From Paludisphaera borealis (lineage in GTDB: Bacteria > Planctomycetota > Planctomycetia > Isosphaerales > Isosphaeraceae): DNA of 64,000 nucleotides. Below, piece by piece: positions 55,892 through 64,000 of this stretch. The position numbers and the translations under genes are program-made. The notes below the pieces were generated by a model, which made no database searches, had not been told where the DNA came from, and saw nothing but the letters and a program-made list of their open reading frames with translations. Position 1 is the first letter of the stretch, and the number at the start of each line of letters is the position of its first letter. The stretch spans positions 1,674,001-1,738,000 of the forward strand of contig NZ_CP019082.1 of assembly GCF_001956985.1 (NCBI RefSeq). Reading direction: 5' to 3'.

Positions 55892-57145
55892 TCAGGTCGC
55901 CCACGACCACCGGGCGGCTTCGTGGAAGACGCCGAACTCGCTGCTCAGCACGGGGTGGGTGACGTGGAAATTCTTGCCGGCCTGCGCGCAATAGAGCCGC
56001 TGGAACTTGCCGTCCCAGACGAGGACGTGGATCGAATAGAGGTCGGCGGACAGTTTGATCGGCGGCGTGAGCAACTCGATGGCGCCGCTGCCGGAGACCG
56101 CGTCGGTTCGGAATTCGTCCATCAAGGTGTTGTAATTGCAGCATGAGGTGTCGTCGGAGCGGATCACGGCCACGCTGAAGGTCGGATTCATGACGACCTC
56201 CTGGGCTTCGTAGTGCAGCCGCATCCGCATGCTCTCGCCATGCTTGAAGAGGGTTCGCGGTCGGCCGTCCTCGCCCATGACTTCGAAGTCCGTGATGTAG
56301 ATCGGGCACTTCGTCGGGTCGGAGCCGACCATGCCCGAGGCCCAGGTCAGCATGTCGAGCCTTCCCGCTTGGTCGTAGGCCCGGATGACGTCTTCGGTCG
56401 GCCCTTCGAGCGCGACCCGGCCTTTGGATAGGAGGACCGCTCGGTCGCATATGGCCTTGATCGCGAACATGTTGTGCGAGACCAGGAGGAGCGTCGCGTC
56501 TCGGCTCAGCAGGGACCTGGCGTGATCCATGCATTTTCGCTGAAAGGCCAGGTCTCCCACCGACAGCACCTCGTCGATCAGGAAGATGTCAGGTTCCATG
56601 TGGGCGGCGACGGCGAACGCCAGGCGGACGTACATCCCGCTGGAATAGCGTTTGACGGGCGTATCGATGAATTGTCCGATCTCCGCGAAATCGACGATCG
56701 CGTCGAACTTGCGGGCCACCTCTCGGCGACCCATGCCGATGATCGCGCCGTTGAGGAAGACGTTCTCGCGACCGGTGAGTTCGGGGTGGAACCCCGTGCC
56801 CACCTCGAGCAAGCTCCCCACTCGGCCTTCAATCTCCACTCGGCCCTCGGTCGGCTCGGTGATCCGGCTGAGGACCTTGAGGAGGGTCGACTTCCCCGCT
56901 CCGTTGCCGCCCACGATCCCGACGGCCTCGCCTCGCCGGATCTCCAGATCCACGCCCTTCAGCGCCCAGAATTCCTCCGAGACCGGAAGGGGGGCCGGGG
57001 AAGTTCCAAACGACCGCTTGACGCGATCCAACGTCCCCGAAGCCGCATCCATGATCGATTCCCGCAGGGTGGAGTATTCACCGCCCCTGCGGAGGCCGAT
57101 GCGATAGCGTTTGGAGACGTTCTCGGCTGTGATCACGGCTGACAT
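55892..57145 (-). CDS. ABC transporter ATPase for polysaccharide export (Wzt-like)
   Basis: 417 residues. An ABC domain of the Wzt/KpsT/TagH type: Walker A GIVGGNGAGKSTLLKVL near 76-92, 'VGTGFHPELTGRENVFLNGAI', 'KRYSSGMYVRLAFAVAAHME', Walker B 'DIFLIDEVLSVGD' and 'LLLVSHNM'. The C-terminal ~150 residues form a Wzt_C-like beta domain ('YITDFEVMGEDG', 'MRMRLHYEAQEVVMNPTFSVAVIR') that in Wzt binds the non-reducing end of the finished glycan. The partner permease (Wzm) should be present but is not in the window; in many clusters it lies next to this gene. Confidence 0.92.
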   Translation of the reverse strand: MSAVITAENVSKRYRIGLRRGGEYSTLRESIMDAASGTLDRVKRSFGTSPAPLPVSEEFWALKGVDLEIRRGEAVGIVGGNGAGKSTLLKVLSRITEPTEGRVEIEGRVGSLLEVGTGFHPELTGRENVFLNGAIIGMGRREVARKFDAIVDFAEIGQFIDTPVKRYSSGMYVRLAFAVAAHMEPDIFLIDEVLSVGDLAFQRKCMDHARSLLSRDATLLLVSHNMFAIKAICDRAVLLSKGRVALEGPTEDVIRAYDQAGRLDMLTWASGMVGSDPTKCPIYITDFEVMGEDGRPRTLFKHGESMRMRLHYEAQEVVMNPTFSVAVIRSDDTSCCNYNTLMDEFRTDAVSGSGAIELLTPPIKLSADLYSIHVLVWDGKFQRLYCAQAGKNFHVTHPVLSSEFGVFHEAARWSWAT

Positions 57146-57235
57146 GAGGTTCTAACCGCTTTCGTGTGCTTACGCATCCAGGCTGCAAATCGCCGTGACG
57201 ACGAAATTGTGTTGTTCAAGGTTGGCAACCGCCGC

Positions 57236-58489
57236 TCAAACAAGGCACTTGATCAAGTGGGCCAGCCTTCTCCACCTGAGGTAGAGCGTCGGGCAGGTCG
57301 ACAGCGACTCGGACGCCGCGAGCATGGCCAGTCGACCCTCGCCGGCCAGGTCCAGATCGAGCGAGGTCTGATACTGACGATGGCCGGCCGCCCAGCAGGT
57401 CTCCACGTATTTGCGGTAATTGACCAGCGGCGAGCATCGGTGTCGCCGGATGAACCCCGACATCCCCCCGAGTCGAGGGTAGGGAGCCGCTCCGTACACG
57501 AGCAGGTAGTCTCGCGCCGTTTTCGAGAAACTGAAGCTGGACTCGACGAATCGGCGGCAGGCTCGCCTCCTTCGATCCATCCCTGCCTCGTCGTGGAGGG
57601 TCGCCTGGACCAGTTGCACGAGCGAGTCGGGAGCCAAGGTTTCCGGGTAGAGGACGCCGCCGTGCTCGGGCCGCACGCCTTCGTTGACGCCGATGACGTC
57701 CGGCCCCACGACCGGACATCCGCAAGCCTGGGCTTCGATGTAGGCCAGGGACAGTCCCTCATAACGCGAGGTTGAGAGCAGACAGCCGCCGCTCGCGGCG
57801 ACGTCCCGGAAGAACGACGGCATCCGCTCCGGCTCCAGGCCGCCCCAGAACTCGGCCTCGGCCCGCAGCACGCGAGCGACGTTCGGCGCGACCTTGCCCG
57901 GGCCGTCCGGGTCGGCGATCCACAAGCGGAGCCCCAGGCGTCGCAGCCCGGGGGCCACGGCGGCCAACCTGTCGATCTGTTTCTGTCGGAGGTCGGACCC
58001 TCTCCCGACCCAGGCCACGATCGGCGGGCCGTCTCCGACGGCTTCCGGGGGACGAAATCGATCGACGTCCACGGCGTTAGGGATCATCTGCACGGGGAGG
58101 TCGGTGCTGGCTTGCTGCGCCACCGCGTTCCAGTTCGAGCAGCCGACGAGGGCGTCGCAGTTCGAGGAGTTCCAGGCGGGGTCGCTCCATCCGTTCCCCG
58201 TGAGGACCAACTTCGGCCCCAGGGCGCGGACGGCGGACAGCCCGAGTTCCCAGTCGATGGTCGCCCCATGAACGACCTCATAGCGCCGCGCGTAAACGAG
58301 TTTCAACATCGCCGACAGGTCACCGAAATGCGTGACCTGGGCGTCGGGTACGCTGTCTTCGAAGGGCCCTCGGGAGAAGAAGAACAGCTCCACTTCGTGA
58401 CCCAACTCCCGGAGCGCTTGGGAAAGGCCGAGCATCCAGGTCTCGACCCCCCCGATATCGCAGACCCTCCACGCGAGTAATATTTTCAT
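57236..58489 (-). CDS. GT4-like glycosyltransferase
   Basis: 417 residues. 'MKILLAWRVCDIGGVETWMLGLSQAL' at the start, then 'MIPNAVDVDRFRPPE', 'PPIVAWVGRGSDLRQKQIDRLAAVAPGL' and 'LLSTSRYEGLSLAYIEAQACGCPVVGPDVIGVNEGV' give the GT-B fold and EX7E motif. Start ATG 58489 overlaps the upstream GT2 stop by 4 nt; the longer frame upstream is antisense-like noise. Part of the chain of coupled genes. Confidence 0.9.
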   Translation of the reverse strand: MKILLAWRVCDIGGVETWMLGLSQALRELGHEVELFFFSRGPFEDSVPDAQVTHFGDLSAMLKLVYARRYEVVHGATIDWELGLSAVRALGPKLVLTGNGWSDPAWNSSNCDALVGCSNWNAVAQQASTDLPVQMIPNAVDVDRFRPPEAVGDGPPIVAWVGRGSDLRQKQIDRLAAVAPGLRRLGLRLWIADPDGPGKVAPNVARVLRAEAEFWGGLEPERMPSFFRDVAASGGCLLSTSRYEGLSLAYIEAQACGCPVVGPDVIGVNEGVRPEHGGVLYPETLAPDSLVQLVQATLHDEAGMDRRRRACRRFVESSFSFSKTARDYLLVYGAAPYPRLGGMSGFIRRHRCSPLVNYRKYVETCWAAGHRQYQTSLDLDLAGEGRLAMLAASESLSTCPTLYLRWRRLAHLIKCLV

Positions 58490-59502
58490 GGCAGACCGAC
58501 TCCTCGCATTGCAGACGCGATCGGATCGCGTCGAGAGAGCCTGCGCAAGTGGGACCATACCGTCGGGCCGATCCTGATCTTCCATTTCATCCTCGAGTAG
58601 ATCTTCGTCCCAACGACCCCCGGGTCGGTCGACTTCGCGAAGCGTAACAACTTCTCGGAGGCGCCGAGATCGCCCCCGAGGAATGCCTCGTGGGAGCACC
58701 CCAGCGCCTCGCGCGCCAATACTTCGAAAGCCGAGCGCCGGAGCGCGTCGCCGTCGCTCAGGTGGTCCGCGCAGCGGCGAAAGAACTGGTCGTAGGCCGC
58801 CTTGTGGTGGAGGAGCTGGCTCAAAGTTTCGGCCGCCAACGCCTTGTGCATATTATGCTGATGTGACCTGTAGAATGCCTGATCGGCGTCGACGTAGCCC
58901 ACGGAGGAGTGGGCGGCGAGACGCAGCCACATTTCCAGGTCTCCGGTGTGGGGGAGTTCGACGAGGTAGCCTCCCAAGCGATGCTGGAGTTCCGTACGTA
59001 CGACGACCTCCGGGGACGCGATCCGATTGAATCCGTACGCGCATTGCTGCGCCAGCCATTCGGAACCTCCGATCACCTTCCATCCGAACGGCTCGAGATC
59101 CGAATCGGGCGCGATCGGGGCCCGATCGGTCTCGAACCGGACGACCCGTCCGTAGACGAATCCGACTTCCGGGTATGCGTCCATGAGTCCGACGGCGCGA
59201 GCGAGGGCGCCGGGCGCCAACAGGTCGTCAGCTGACAGGAGGAGGGTGTAGTCCCCCTCGGACCAATTCAGACCCTCGTTAAACGTCGCGATGTGACCCT
59301 TGTTGTTCTCGTGGCGACGGAACTCGACGCGCCCGTCTTCCGCAGCGAGCCCGGCGGCGAGCTCGAACGTGTGGTCCGGCGAGAAATCGTCGATGATGAG
59401 GATTCGGACGTCCGGACCCGATTGACTCAGGACGCTCTCGACGCAACCGCGCAGGAAGTGGGCGTATCGATAGCAAGGGATGATCACATCGACTCGACTC
59501 AT
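58486..59502 (-). CDS. GT2 family glycosyltransferase
   Basis: 338 residues. 'VDVIIPCYRYAHFLRGCVESVL', 'ILIIDDFSPDHTFELAAG', 'HENNKGHIATFNEGLNW', 'YTLLLSADDLLAPGALARAV' and 'HTGDLEMWLRLAAHSSVGYVD' are GT2 hallmarks, with SADD in place of the usual DxD. Soluble, with a helical C-terminus. It overlaps the acetyltransferase stop and the next GT start by 4 nt each. Confidence 0.92.
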   Translation of the reverse strand: MSRVDVIIPCYRYAHFLRGCVESVLSQSGPDVRILIIDDFSPDHTFELAAGLAAEDGRVEFRRHENNKGHIATFNEGLNWSEGDYTLLLSADDLLAPGALARAVGLMDAYPEVGFVYGRVVRFETDRAPIAPDSDLEPFGWKVIGGSEWLAQQCAYGFNRIASPEVVVRTELQHRLGGYLVELPHTGDLEMWLRLAAHSSVGYVDADQAFYRSHQHNMHKALAAETLSQLLHHKAAYDQFFRRCADHLSDGDALRRSAFEVLAREALGCSHEAFLGGDLGASEKLLRFAKSTDPGVVGTKIYSRMKWKIRIGPTVWSHLRRLSRRDPIASAMRGVGLP

Positions 59503-60188
59503 CGAAGGACTTCCTCCTCGTCCCGCGAGCGAACTCGCTCGCCGGAAGGCGCCAAGGGGCGTGCGGGATTCCCCGCGACCGTCGCGCCCGGGGCGACCTC
59601 TCGGACGACGACGGAGCCCGTCCCGACGAGCGAGTGTTCACCGATCCGGAGGTTTTGGCGGATCACGGAGGCGGCCCCGATATAGCAATTCGGGTCGATA
59701 TGCACGAAACCGCTCACGACGGCCCGAGGCGCGAGGATCGTGTAGTCGCCGATGCATGTGTCGTGTCCCACCGTGCATGCGGGGCAGAGGGTGACGAAGT
59801 CGCCCACGACGGTTCCGCCTCCCACGGTGACCCCCTGCTGGACGACGACGCCTCGGCCCAAGCGGGCGCGAGAGGAGACCGATGCGGACGGATGCACGAG
59901 CGTCGCGAACCTCTCCGCCGCCAGGCCGGTCGACGCCAGAATTTGTGGGAGGCGCCGGAAGCTCTTGTCGCTGCCGATCGAATTGACGAACGCGTGGTCG
60001 GGGAAGTTTCCCGCGTCGTGCAACGGGCCGAGCACATCCAGGCCCAAGTGGCGGGTCCCTGGCGGTCGGGCGTCGTCGAGGAAGCCAGCCACGTCCCAGG
60101 TTGGCGTCGTCGTATTGAGGGCTTCGACCAAGTCGAGGACGTCGTGGGCGTTGCCACCAGTACCCAGTATTAGAATCGGTCTGCTCAT
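59499..60188 (-). CDS. NeuD/PglD-like sugar O- or N-acyltransferase
   Basis: 229 residues. An N-terminal PglD-type domain ('ILILGTGGNAHDVLDLVEAL', 'VAGFLDDARPPGTRHLGLDVLG') precedes a left-handed beta-helix of hexapeptide repeats ('SVSSRARLGRGVVVQQGVTVGGGTVVGDFV', 'IGDYTILAPRAVVSGFVHIDPNCYIGAASVI'), ending 'VAPGATVAGNPARPL'. Such enzymes acetylate amino sugars using acetyl-CoA. It fits the aminotransferases encoded upstream. The catalytic His is plausible in 'TVGHDTCIG'. Confidence 0.9.
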   Translation of the reverse strand: MSRPILILGTGGNAHDVLDLVEALNTTTPTWDVAGFLDDARPPGTRHLGLDVLGPLHDAGNFPDHAFVNSIGSDKSFRRLPQILASTGLAAERFATLVHPSASVSSRARLGRGVVVQQGVTVGGGTVVGDFVTLCPACTVGHDTCIGDYTILAPRAVVSGFVHIDPNCYIGAASVIRQNLRIGEHSLVGTGSVVVREVAPGATVAGNPARPLAPSGERVRSRDEEEVLR

Positions 60189-60265
60189 GGATCCTCCAGC
60201 CAGACAGCGGCGGAACTTGTGAAGTCATGCAACGACGCGATGACAATGGGTCGATCCGTACTAAC

Positions 60266-61483
60266 CTAAGAGTTGGGGTGCCAGGACCGGGGGCCGTCCG
60301 TTCCTGTCGCCTCCCGTCGACAAGGGGCTTCCGCGGCCTCACGCAGGGCCGTGATCACCCAGAGTTGGTCGTTTGCGCTCATCGAGTCGTAGAGCGGCAG
60401 GAAGACGACGCCGTCCCGGGCCGCTTCGGAGTGGGGCAGGCGTCGCATCGACTCGTCCGCGTACGCTCCTTCCTGATGCGCGTTCATGACGCCTCGGCGG
60501 GTGCTGATTCCTTGTTCCAGGAGCGACTGCATCAGTTCGTCCCGCGAGAGGGGGAATTCGGATGTCACGCGGACCGCGTAGGATTGATGGTTGGGCCGCG
60601 CGAAGGGCGGGATCTGGTGCGTCTCCAGGCCAGGGATCTCTTCGAGGGCTCGCGAATACCGCTCGGCCAGATCGATGCGCCGGGCCAGCATCTCAGGCAA
60701 TCGGCGGAGTTGCACGCGTCCGACCGCCGCCTGGATGTCCGTCATCCGGTAGTTGAATCCCAGGATCGGGTATTCCTCGAAGACCACGGCCCGGGCCACA
60801 TGCCGTGCGGTGTCCGAGATGCTCATCCCATGCTGCCGGAGCAGCCGGAACTTGCGGTCGAGCTCGGGATCGTGCGTGGTGATCATCCCCCCTTCGCCAG
60901 TGGTCAGGACCTTGCGCGGATGGAACGAAAAGCAAGCTACGGCACCGTGGGGCCGGCCTATCCGCTCCCAGCGTCCGTCGATGCGCAGCTCGCTCCCGAT
61001 GGCGCAAGCGGCGTCCTCCACCACGGGCAGGCCGTGCCGCCTGGCGACGTCCAGGACGCTCGCCATGTCGCACGGCAGGCCGATCTGATGGACCGGCAGG
61101 ATCGCCCGGGTCCTCGGAGTGATCGCGGACTCGATGAGGCCGGTATCAATGTTGTAAGTCCTCGGGTCGATGTCCACGAACACGGGGCGCGCCCCGCAAT
61201 GGCGGACGGCGTTCGCGGTAGCGATGAACGAGTGGCTGACCGTGACGACCTCGTCGCCCGGGCCGACGCCGAGGGCGAGGAGCGCCAGGTGCAGGGCCGT
61301 CGTGCAGTTCGAGACGGCGCAGGCATGGGACGCACCGACGTAGTCGGCGAACTCCTCTTCGAAGGCCGCGACCTCGGGGCCCTGAGTGATCCAGCCCGAG
61401 AGGATCGCCCGGCGGCCCGCCTCGGCCTCTTCCTCGCCCAGGCTGGGGCGGGCGATCGGGATCTTCCGAATGACTAAACTCAA
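60266..61483 (-). CDS. DegT/DnrJ/EryC1/StrS sugar aminotransferase
   Basis: 405 residues. PLP enzyme of the sugar aminotransferase family: 'ILSGWITQGPEVAAFEEEFADYVGA', 'VSNCTTALHLALLALGVGPGDEV', 'PVVEDAACAIGS', 'AVACFSFHPRKVLTTGEGGMI' with the PLP Lys, and 'LGFNYRMTDIQAAVG'. It puts an amino group on a keto-sugar nucleotide. The start is a TTG at 61483: no ATG fits, and AAAGGAG lies about 9 nt upstream. That TTG overlaps the epimerase stop (TTGA), a coupled arrangement. Confidence 0.93.
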   Translation of the reverse strand: MSLVIRKIPIARPSLGEEEAEAGRRAILSGWITQGPEVAAFEEEFADYVGASHACAVSNCTTALHLALLALGVGPGDEVVTVSHSFIATANAVRHCGARPVFVDIDPRTYNIDTGLIESAITPRTRAILPVHQIGLPCDMASVLDVARRHGLPVVEDAACAIGSELRIDGRWERIGRPHGAVACFSFHPRKVLTTGEGGMITTHDPELDRKFRLLRQHGMSISDTARHVARAVVFEEYPILGFNYRMTDIQAAVGRVQLRRLPEMLARRIDLAERYSRALEEIPGLETHQIPPFARPNHQSYAVRVTSEFPLSRDELMQSLLEQGISTRRGVMNAHQEGAYADESMRRLPHSEAARDGVVFLPLYDSMSANDQLWVITALREAAEAPCRREATGTDGPRSWHPNS

Positions 61484-62469
61484 CGGGCCATCTCCTTTCT
61501 ACCCGGCGCCAATTCACGTTGCCAGGCGACCAGGCGTCGGAGGCCCTCCTCAAGGGAGACCTCGGCGGCGAAGCCCAGATCGCGGCGGGCCCGCGTCGTG
61601 TCGGCCAGTCGTCTGGGCACCGGGTTGACCTTGCGAGCGGGGTGGAATTCGGGCGATAGATGATGAGCGCCCGTCACGTCCTGCATCGCTCGCCAGAGTC
61701 CCAGGAGCGTCGTCTCGGTCCCGCTGGCGACGTTGTAGATGTCGTCGGTGCGATCCGAACGCATCGCCAGAATGTTGGCCCGCGCGATATCCTCGGCGTA
61801 GACGAAGTCCATCGAGGCGGAGCCGTCGCCATGGATCAACGGCGGCCGTCCGTCGTCGATGCATTCGAGCCAGCGGATGAAGACCTCGGTGTATGCTCCG
61901 GTGACGTCCATGCGAGGGCCGTAGACGTTGAAGTAGCGGAGGCCCACGCTCGCCAGCCCGTACATTTCGCGAAAGCCGCGGGCGACGCCCTCGTTCATCT
62001 GCTTGGCGGCGCCGTAGAGGGTCCGGTTGTTGTAGGGATGGTGCCGCTCGTCGGTGGGGAACACCTCCGCCGCGCCGTAGACTGAAGCCGAGGATGCGTA
62101 GACGACCTTCTTCACGCTCGAGGCGACGGCGGCCTCGAAGACGTTGAAGGCGCCCATGACCAGAACGTCCATGCACTCGCGGGGCTGCTCGGCGCAGAGC
62201 GTGATCCTTATCGCCGCCTGGTGAAAGACGAAGTCGCAGCCGTCGACCGCCCGCGCGACCGTCTCACGGTCGCGGACGTCGCCTTCGATCATGGCGATCG
62301 GCCGGCGCGCCCGTGCCGCCGCCAGGTTGTCGCGGGAGCCGCGAACCAGGTTGTCGAGCACTCGGATTTCCCCCACGCCCTCGTCGATCAAGCGGTCGAC
62401 GATGTGGGAGCCGATCAGGCCGGCTCCCCCCGTGACAAGCACCGTGGCCCCTTCCAGCGACTGACTCAT
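61480..62469 (-). CDS. NAD-dependent nucleotide-sugar epimerase/dehydratase
   Basis: 329 residues. Extended SDR family: 'ATVLVTGGAGLIGSHIVDRLI' (GxxGxxG), 'VRVLDNLVRGSRDNLAAAR'-type second strand, 'GDVRDRETVARAVDGCDFVFHQAA', the active-site 'YASSASVYG' with 'LYGAAKQMNE' (YxxxK) and 'GLRYFNVYGPRMD'. It is close to UDP-glucose 4-epimerase-like enzymes. Start ATG 62469 overlaps the preceding aminotransferase stop (ATGA). It gives an activated sugar for the cluster. Confidence 0.93.
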   Translation of the reverse strand: MSQSLEGATVLVTGGAGLIGSHIVDRLIDEGVGEIRVLDNLVRGSRDNLAAARARRPIAMIEGDVRDRETVARAVDGCDFVFHQAAIRITLCAEQPRECMDVLVMGAFNVFEAAVASSVKKVVYASSASVYGAAEVFPTDERHHPYNNRTLYGAAKQMNEGVARGFREMYGLASVGLRYFNVYGPRMDVTGAYTEVFIRWLECIDDGRPPLIHGDGSASMDFVYAEDIARANILAMRSDRTDDIYNVASGTETTLLGLWRAMQDVTGAHHLSPEFHPARKVNPVPRRLADTTRARRDLGFAAEVSLEEGLRRLVAWQRELAPGRKEMAR

Positions 62470-63635
62470 GCGTATTCCACCTCGAGGAGGATCTCGGTCA
62501 GGGTCTCGATCACCCGATCCTGTTGTCGATTCGTCATCTCGGGGAAGATCGGCAGCGAGAAGCATTCGCGGGCGATGCGCTCCGAGACGGGGAAGTCGCC
62601 GGTCTGGTGGCCCAGGTGCTCGTAGGCCCCCTGAAGGTGGACGGGGATCGGGTAATGTAGGCCGGTCTGCACGCCCCGCTCCTCCAGAGCCTGACGGATT
62701 CTGTCGCGCTGGGGATGAAGAGCGACGAAGAGGTGCCAGACGTGGCGTCGGTCCGTGGCCTCGGTCGGGAGCAACAGGGGGAGGTCGGCGAGCCCTGCTT
62801 GATAACGCTCGGCGAGCCGACGGCGAGCCTCGGTCCACCCCTCCAGGTATTTCAGCTTGATCCCCAGGACGGCCCCCTGGAACGCTTCCATTCGATAATT
62901 GAACCCGAGCTCTCCGTGGTGGTACCGTCGGCCCTGGGCATGATCTCTCAGGGTCCGCAGCCGCGCCGCCACGTCGGCGTCGTTGGTGACCACCGCCCCC
63001 GCCTCGCCGCAGGCGCCGAGATTCTTGCCGGGGTAGAAGCTGAAGCAGCCGCAAAGCCCCATCGTCCCGGCCGCCCGCTCTTGACAGCGGGCGCCGTGCG
63101 CCTGCGCGGCGTCCTCGACGACCGGGATGCCATGTCGGCGGCCGATCTCCAGGAGTGGTCCCATGTCGGCCGACTGCCCGTAGAGATGAACTGGCAAGAT
63201 CGCCCGGGTCCGGTTGGTGATCCGCCGCTCGACCTGCCGGACGTCCATCGTGAGAGTGGCCAGGTCGACGTCGACGAACACGGGGGTGGCCCCGACGTAA
63301 CTTACGGCCCAGGAGGTGGCGACGAAGGTCATCGGGACGGTGATGACCTCATCCCCCGGTCCGACCCCCGCGCAGATCAGGGCCAGGTGGAGCGCCGAGG
63401 TCCCGCTGTTGACGCCGACGCAATGCCTGGCTCCGACGAAGGCGGCGAAAGCTTCCTCGAATCCCGCCACCCGAGGACCCAGCACGTAGGTCGCGCCGTC
63501 GGCGACCTCCTCCAAGGCCTGCAAAATCTCGGCCCGAATCCCGGCGTACTGGGTCTTCAGGTCGAGGAAAGGCACCGGGCCCTCGTCGGGGCGAGCCTCC
63601 AGCGTCGCACTTGCGCTATCACGGCTGATCATCAT
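62466..63635 (-). CDS. DegT/DnrJ/EryC1/StrS sugar aminotransferase (WbpE-like)
   Basis: 389 residues. 'PVPFLDLKTQYAGIRAEILQAL', 'GTSALHLALICAGVGPGDEVITVPMTFVATSWAVSYVGATPVFVDVD', 'PVVEDAAQAHGA', 'GCFSFYPGKNLGACGEAGAVV' (PLP Lys) and 'LGFNYRMEAFQGAVLGIKL'. The sequence style matches the WbpE/VioA/FdtB group. With the adjacent WbpD-like acetyltransferase, this suggests synthesis of a 3-amino or 2,3-diamino sugar acid. Either of two adjacent ATGs (63635 or 63632) may start it; 63635 overlaps the acetyltransferase stop. Confidence 0.93.
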   Translation of the reverse strand: MMISRDSASATLEARPDEGPVPFLDLKTQYAGIRAEILQALEEVADGATYVLGPRVAGFEEAFAAFVGARHCVGVNSGTSALHLALICAGVGPGDEVITVPMTFVATSWAVSYVGATPVFVDVDLATLTMDVRQVERRITNRTRAILPVHLYGQSADMGPLLEIGRRHGIPVVEDAAQAHGARCQERAAGTMGLCGCFSFYPGKNLGACGEAGAVVTNDADVAARLRTLRDHAQGRRYHHGELGFNYRMEAFQGAVLGIKLKYLEGWTEARRRLAERYQAGLADLPLLLPTEATDRRHVWHLFVALHPQRDRIRQALEERGVQTGLHYPIPVHLQGAYEHLGHQTGDFPVSERIARECFSLPIFPEMTNRQQDRVIETLTEILLEVEYA

Positions 63636-64000
63636 CGGTCTCCTGGCTCTTCGCGCATCCGGAGAAATCGAGCGGGGACGCCCGCCATCACCGCCCCCGG
63701 GGCCACGTCCCGGGTCACGACGGCCCCTGCTCCGATCAGGGCTCCGCGACCGATCGTCACTCCGCCCAACACCACCGCCCCACTGCCGATTGAAGCCCCC
63801 CGGCAGACGCGGATCGGCACCACCTGCCAGTCGTCGTCCGTCGAGGGGCGGCCGTCGACCGTCGCCCGAGGGTCGAGGTCATTGATGAAGATGACGCCGT
63901 GCCCGATGAAGACCTCGTCGTCGATCGTGACCCCCTCGCAGATGAACGTGTGGCTGGAGATCTTGCAACGAGCCCCGATCGAGGCGTTCTTTTGGATCTC
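63632..64000 (-). CDS. Hexapeptide acetyltransferase, WbpD-like (N-terminus outside window)
   Basis: The frame is open to the right edge, so the gene starts beyond base 64000. The visible 122 residues are a left-handed beta-helix: 'EIQKNASIGARCKISSHTFICEGVTIDDEVFIGHGVIFINDLDPRA', then 'SIGSGAVVLGGVTIGRGALIGAGAVVTRDVAPGAVMAGVPARFLR'. This is close to WbpD/WlbB-type 3-N-acetyltransferases, which acetylate UDP-2-acetamido-3-amino-glucuronate. Its stop overlaps the DegT start. The missing N-terminus should be short. Confidence 0.9.
   Translation of the reverse strand, partial: EIQKNASIGARCKISSHTFICEGVTIDDEVFIGHGVIFINDLDPRATVDGRPSTDDDWQVVPIRVCRGASIGSGAVVLGGVTIGRGALIGAGAVVTRDVAPGAVMAGVPARFLRMREEPGDR

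Overview
The window is high-GC bacterial DNA, almost certainly from a planctomycete of the Isosphaeraceae type. Evidence: DUF1501 sulfatase-like proteins paired with a Planctomycete-cytochrome/DUF1549/DUF1553 protein, an exported beta-helix protein with the LEPR-XLL-like N-terminal motif, a protein with the 'ANRANA..S.GP.T..GK..S..NALKHGL' N-terminus common in this phylum, and a bacterial MfnB homologue. No tools were run; family calls rest on motifs read by eye.

Left third (1-25 kb), mostly metabolic and surface genes: the end of a DUF1501 gene, a urea transporter, a planctomycete protein of unknown function, a YqeY-like protein, the cytochrome/DUF1549/DUF1553 plus DUF1501 pair, a CBM9-like secreted protein, a PepSY-like protein, a DEAD-box helicase and a Tat-exported hydroxypyruvate-isomerase-like protein. 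Next comes a tightly coupled four-gene operon: exported nucleoside hydrolase, sugar-binding lipoprotein, double ATPase and permease. It looks like a system that releases ribose from nucleosides outside the cytoplasm and imports it. Then gap and pgk, a lipoprotein, a CAP-domain protein, a DnaQ-like exonuclease, a DUF6580 membrane protein, mfnB and an ALDH7-family dehydrogenase.

Middle (25-41 kb): an SGNH hydrolase, a MITE-like repeat element, a YjbQ/CPCC pair, an SbtA-type bicarbonate transporter with an unusual secreted N-terminal domain, an exported HEXXH peptidase, a small lipoprotein, a Gfo/Idh/MocA oxidoreductase, tRNA-Gln(CUG) with a clear promoter, a decayed nucleotide-sugar dehydrogenase gene, an AT-richer gap, and a 1065-residue exported beta-helix protein carrying two nearly identical Big_5-DUF4082 repeats.

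Right third (40.2-64 kb): a leftward exopolysaccharide or glycan cluster. It has nine glycosyltransferases (GT2, GT4-like and GT39-like), two methyltransferases, a polysaccharide-deacetylase-like protein, an asparagine synthetase, an O-antigen-ligase-like protein, a Wzt-type ABC ATPase and an amino-sugar module (two DegT aminotransferases, an epimerase, a NeuD-like and a WbpD-like acetyltransferase). Many genes overlap by 4 nt, so they are probably translationally coupled. The cluster runs past the right edge; no Wzm permease, Wza/Wzc or flippase is visible.

Two dispersed repeat families stand out: an inverted repeat with perfect 34-nt arms at 18852-18940 with relatives at 3343-3433 and 1902-1960, and the element at 26470-26699, whose end motif recurs near 41.15 kb.
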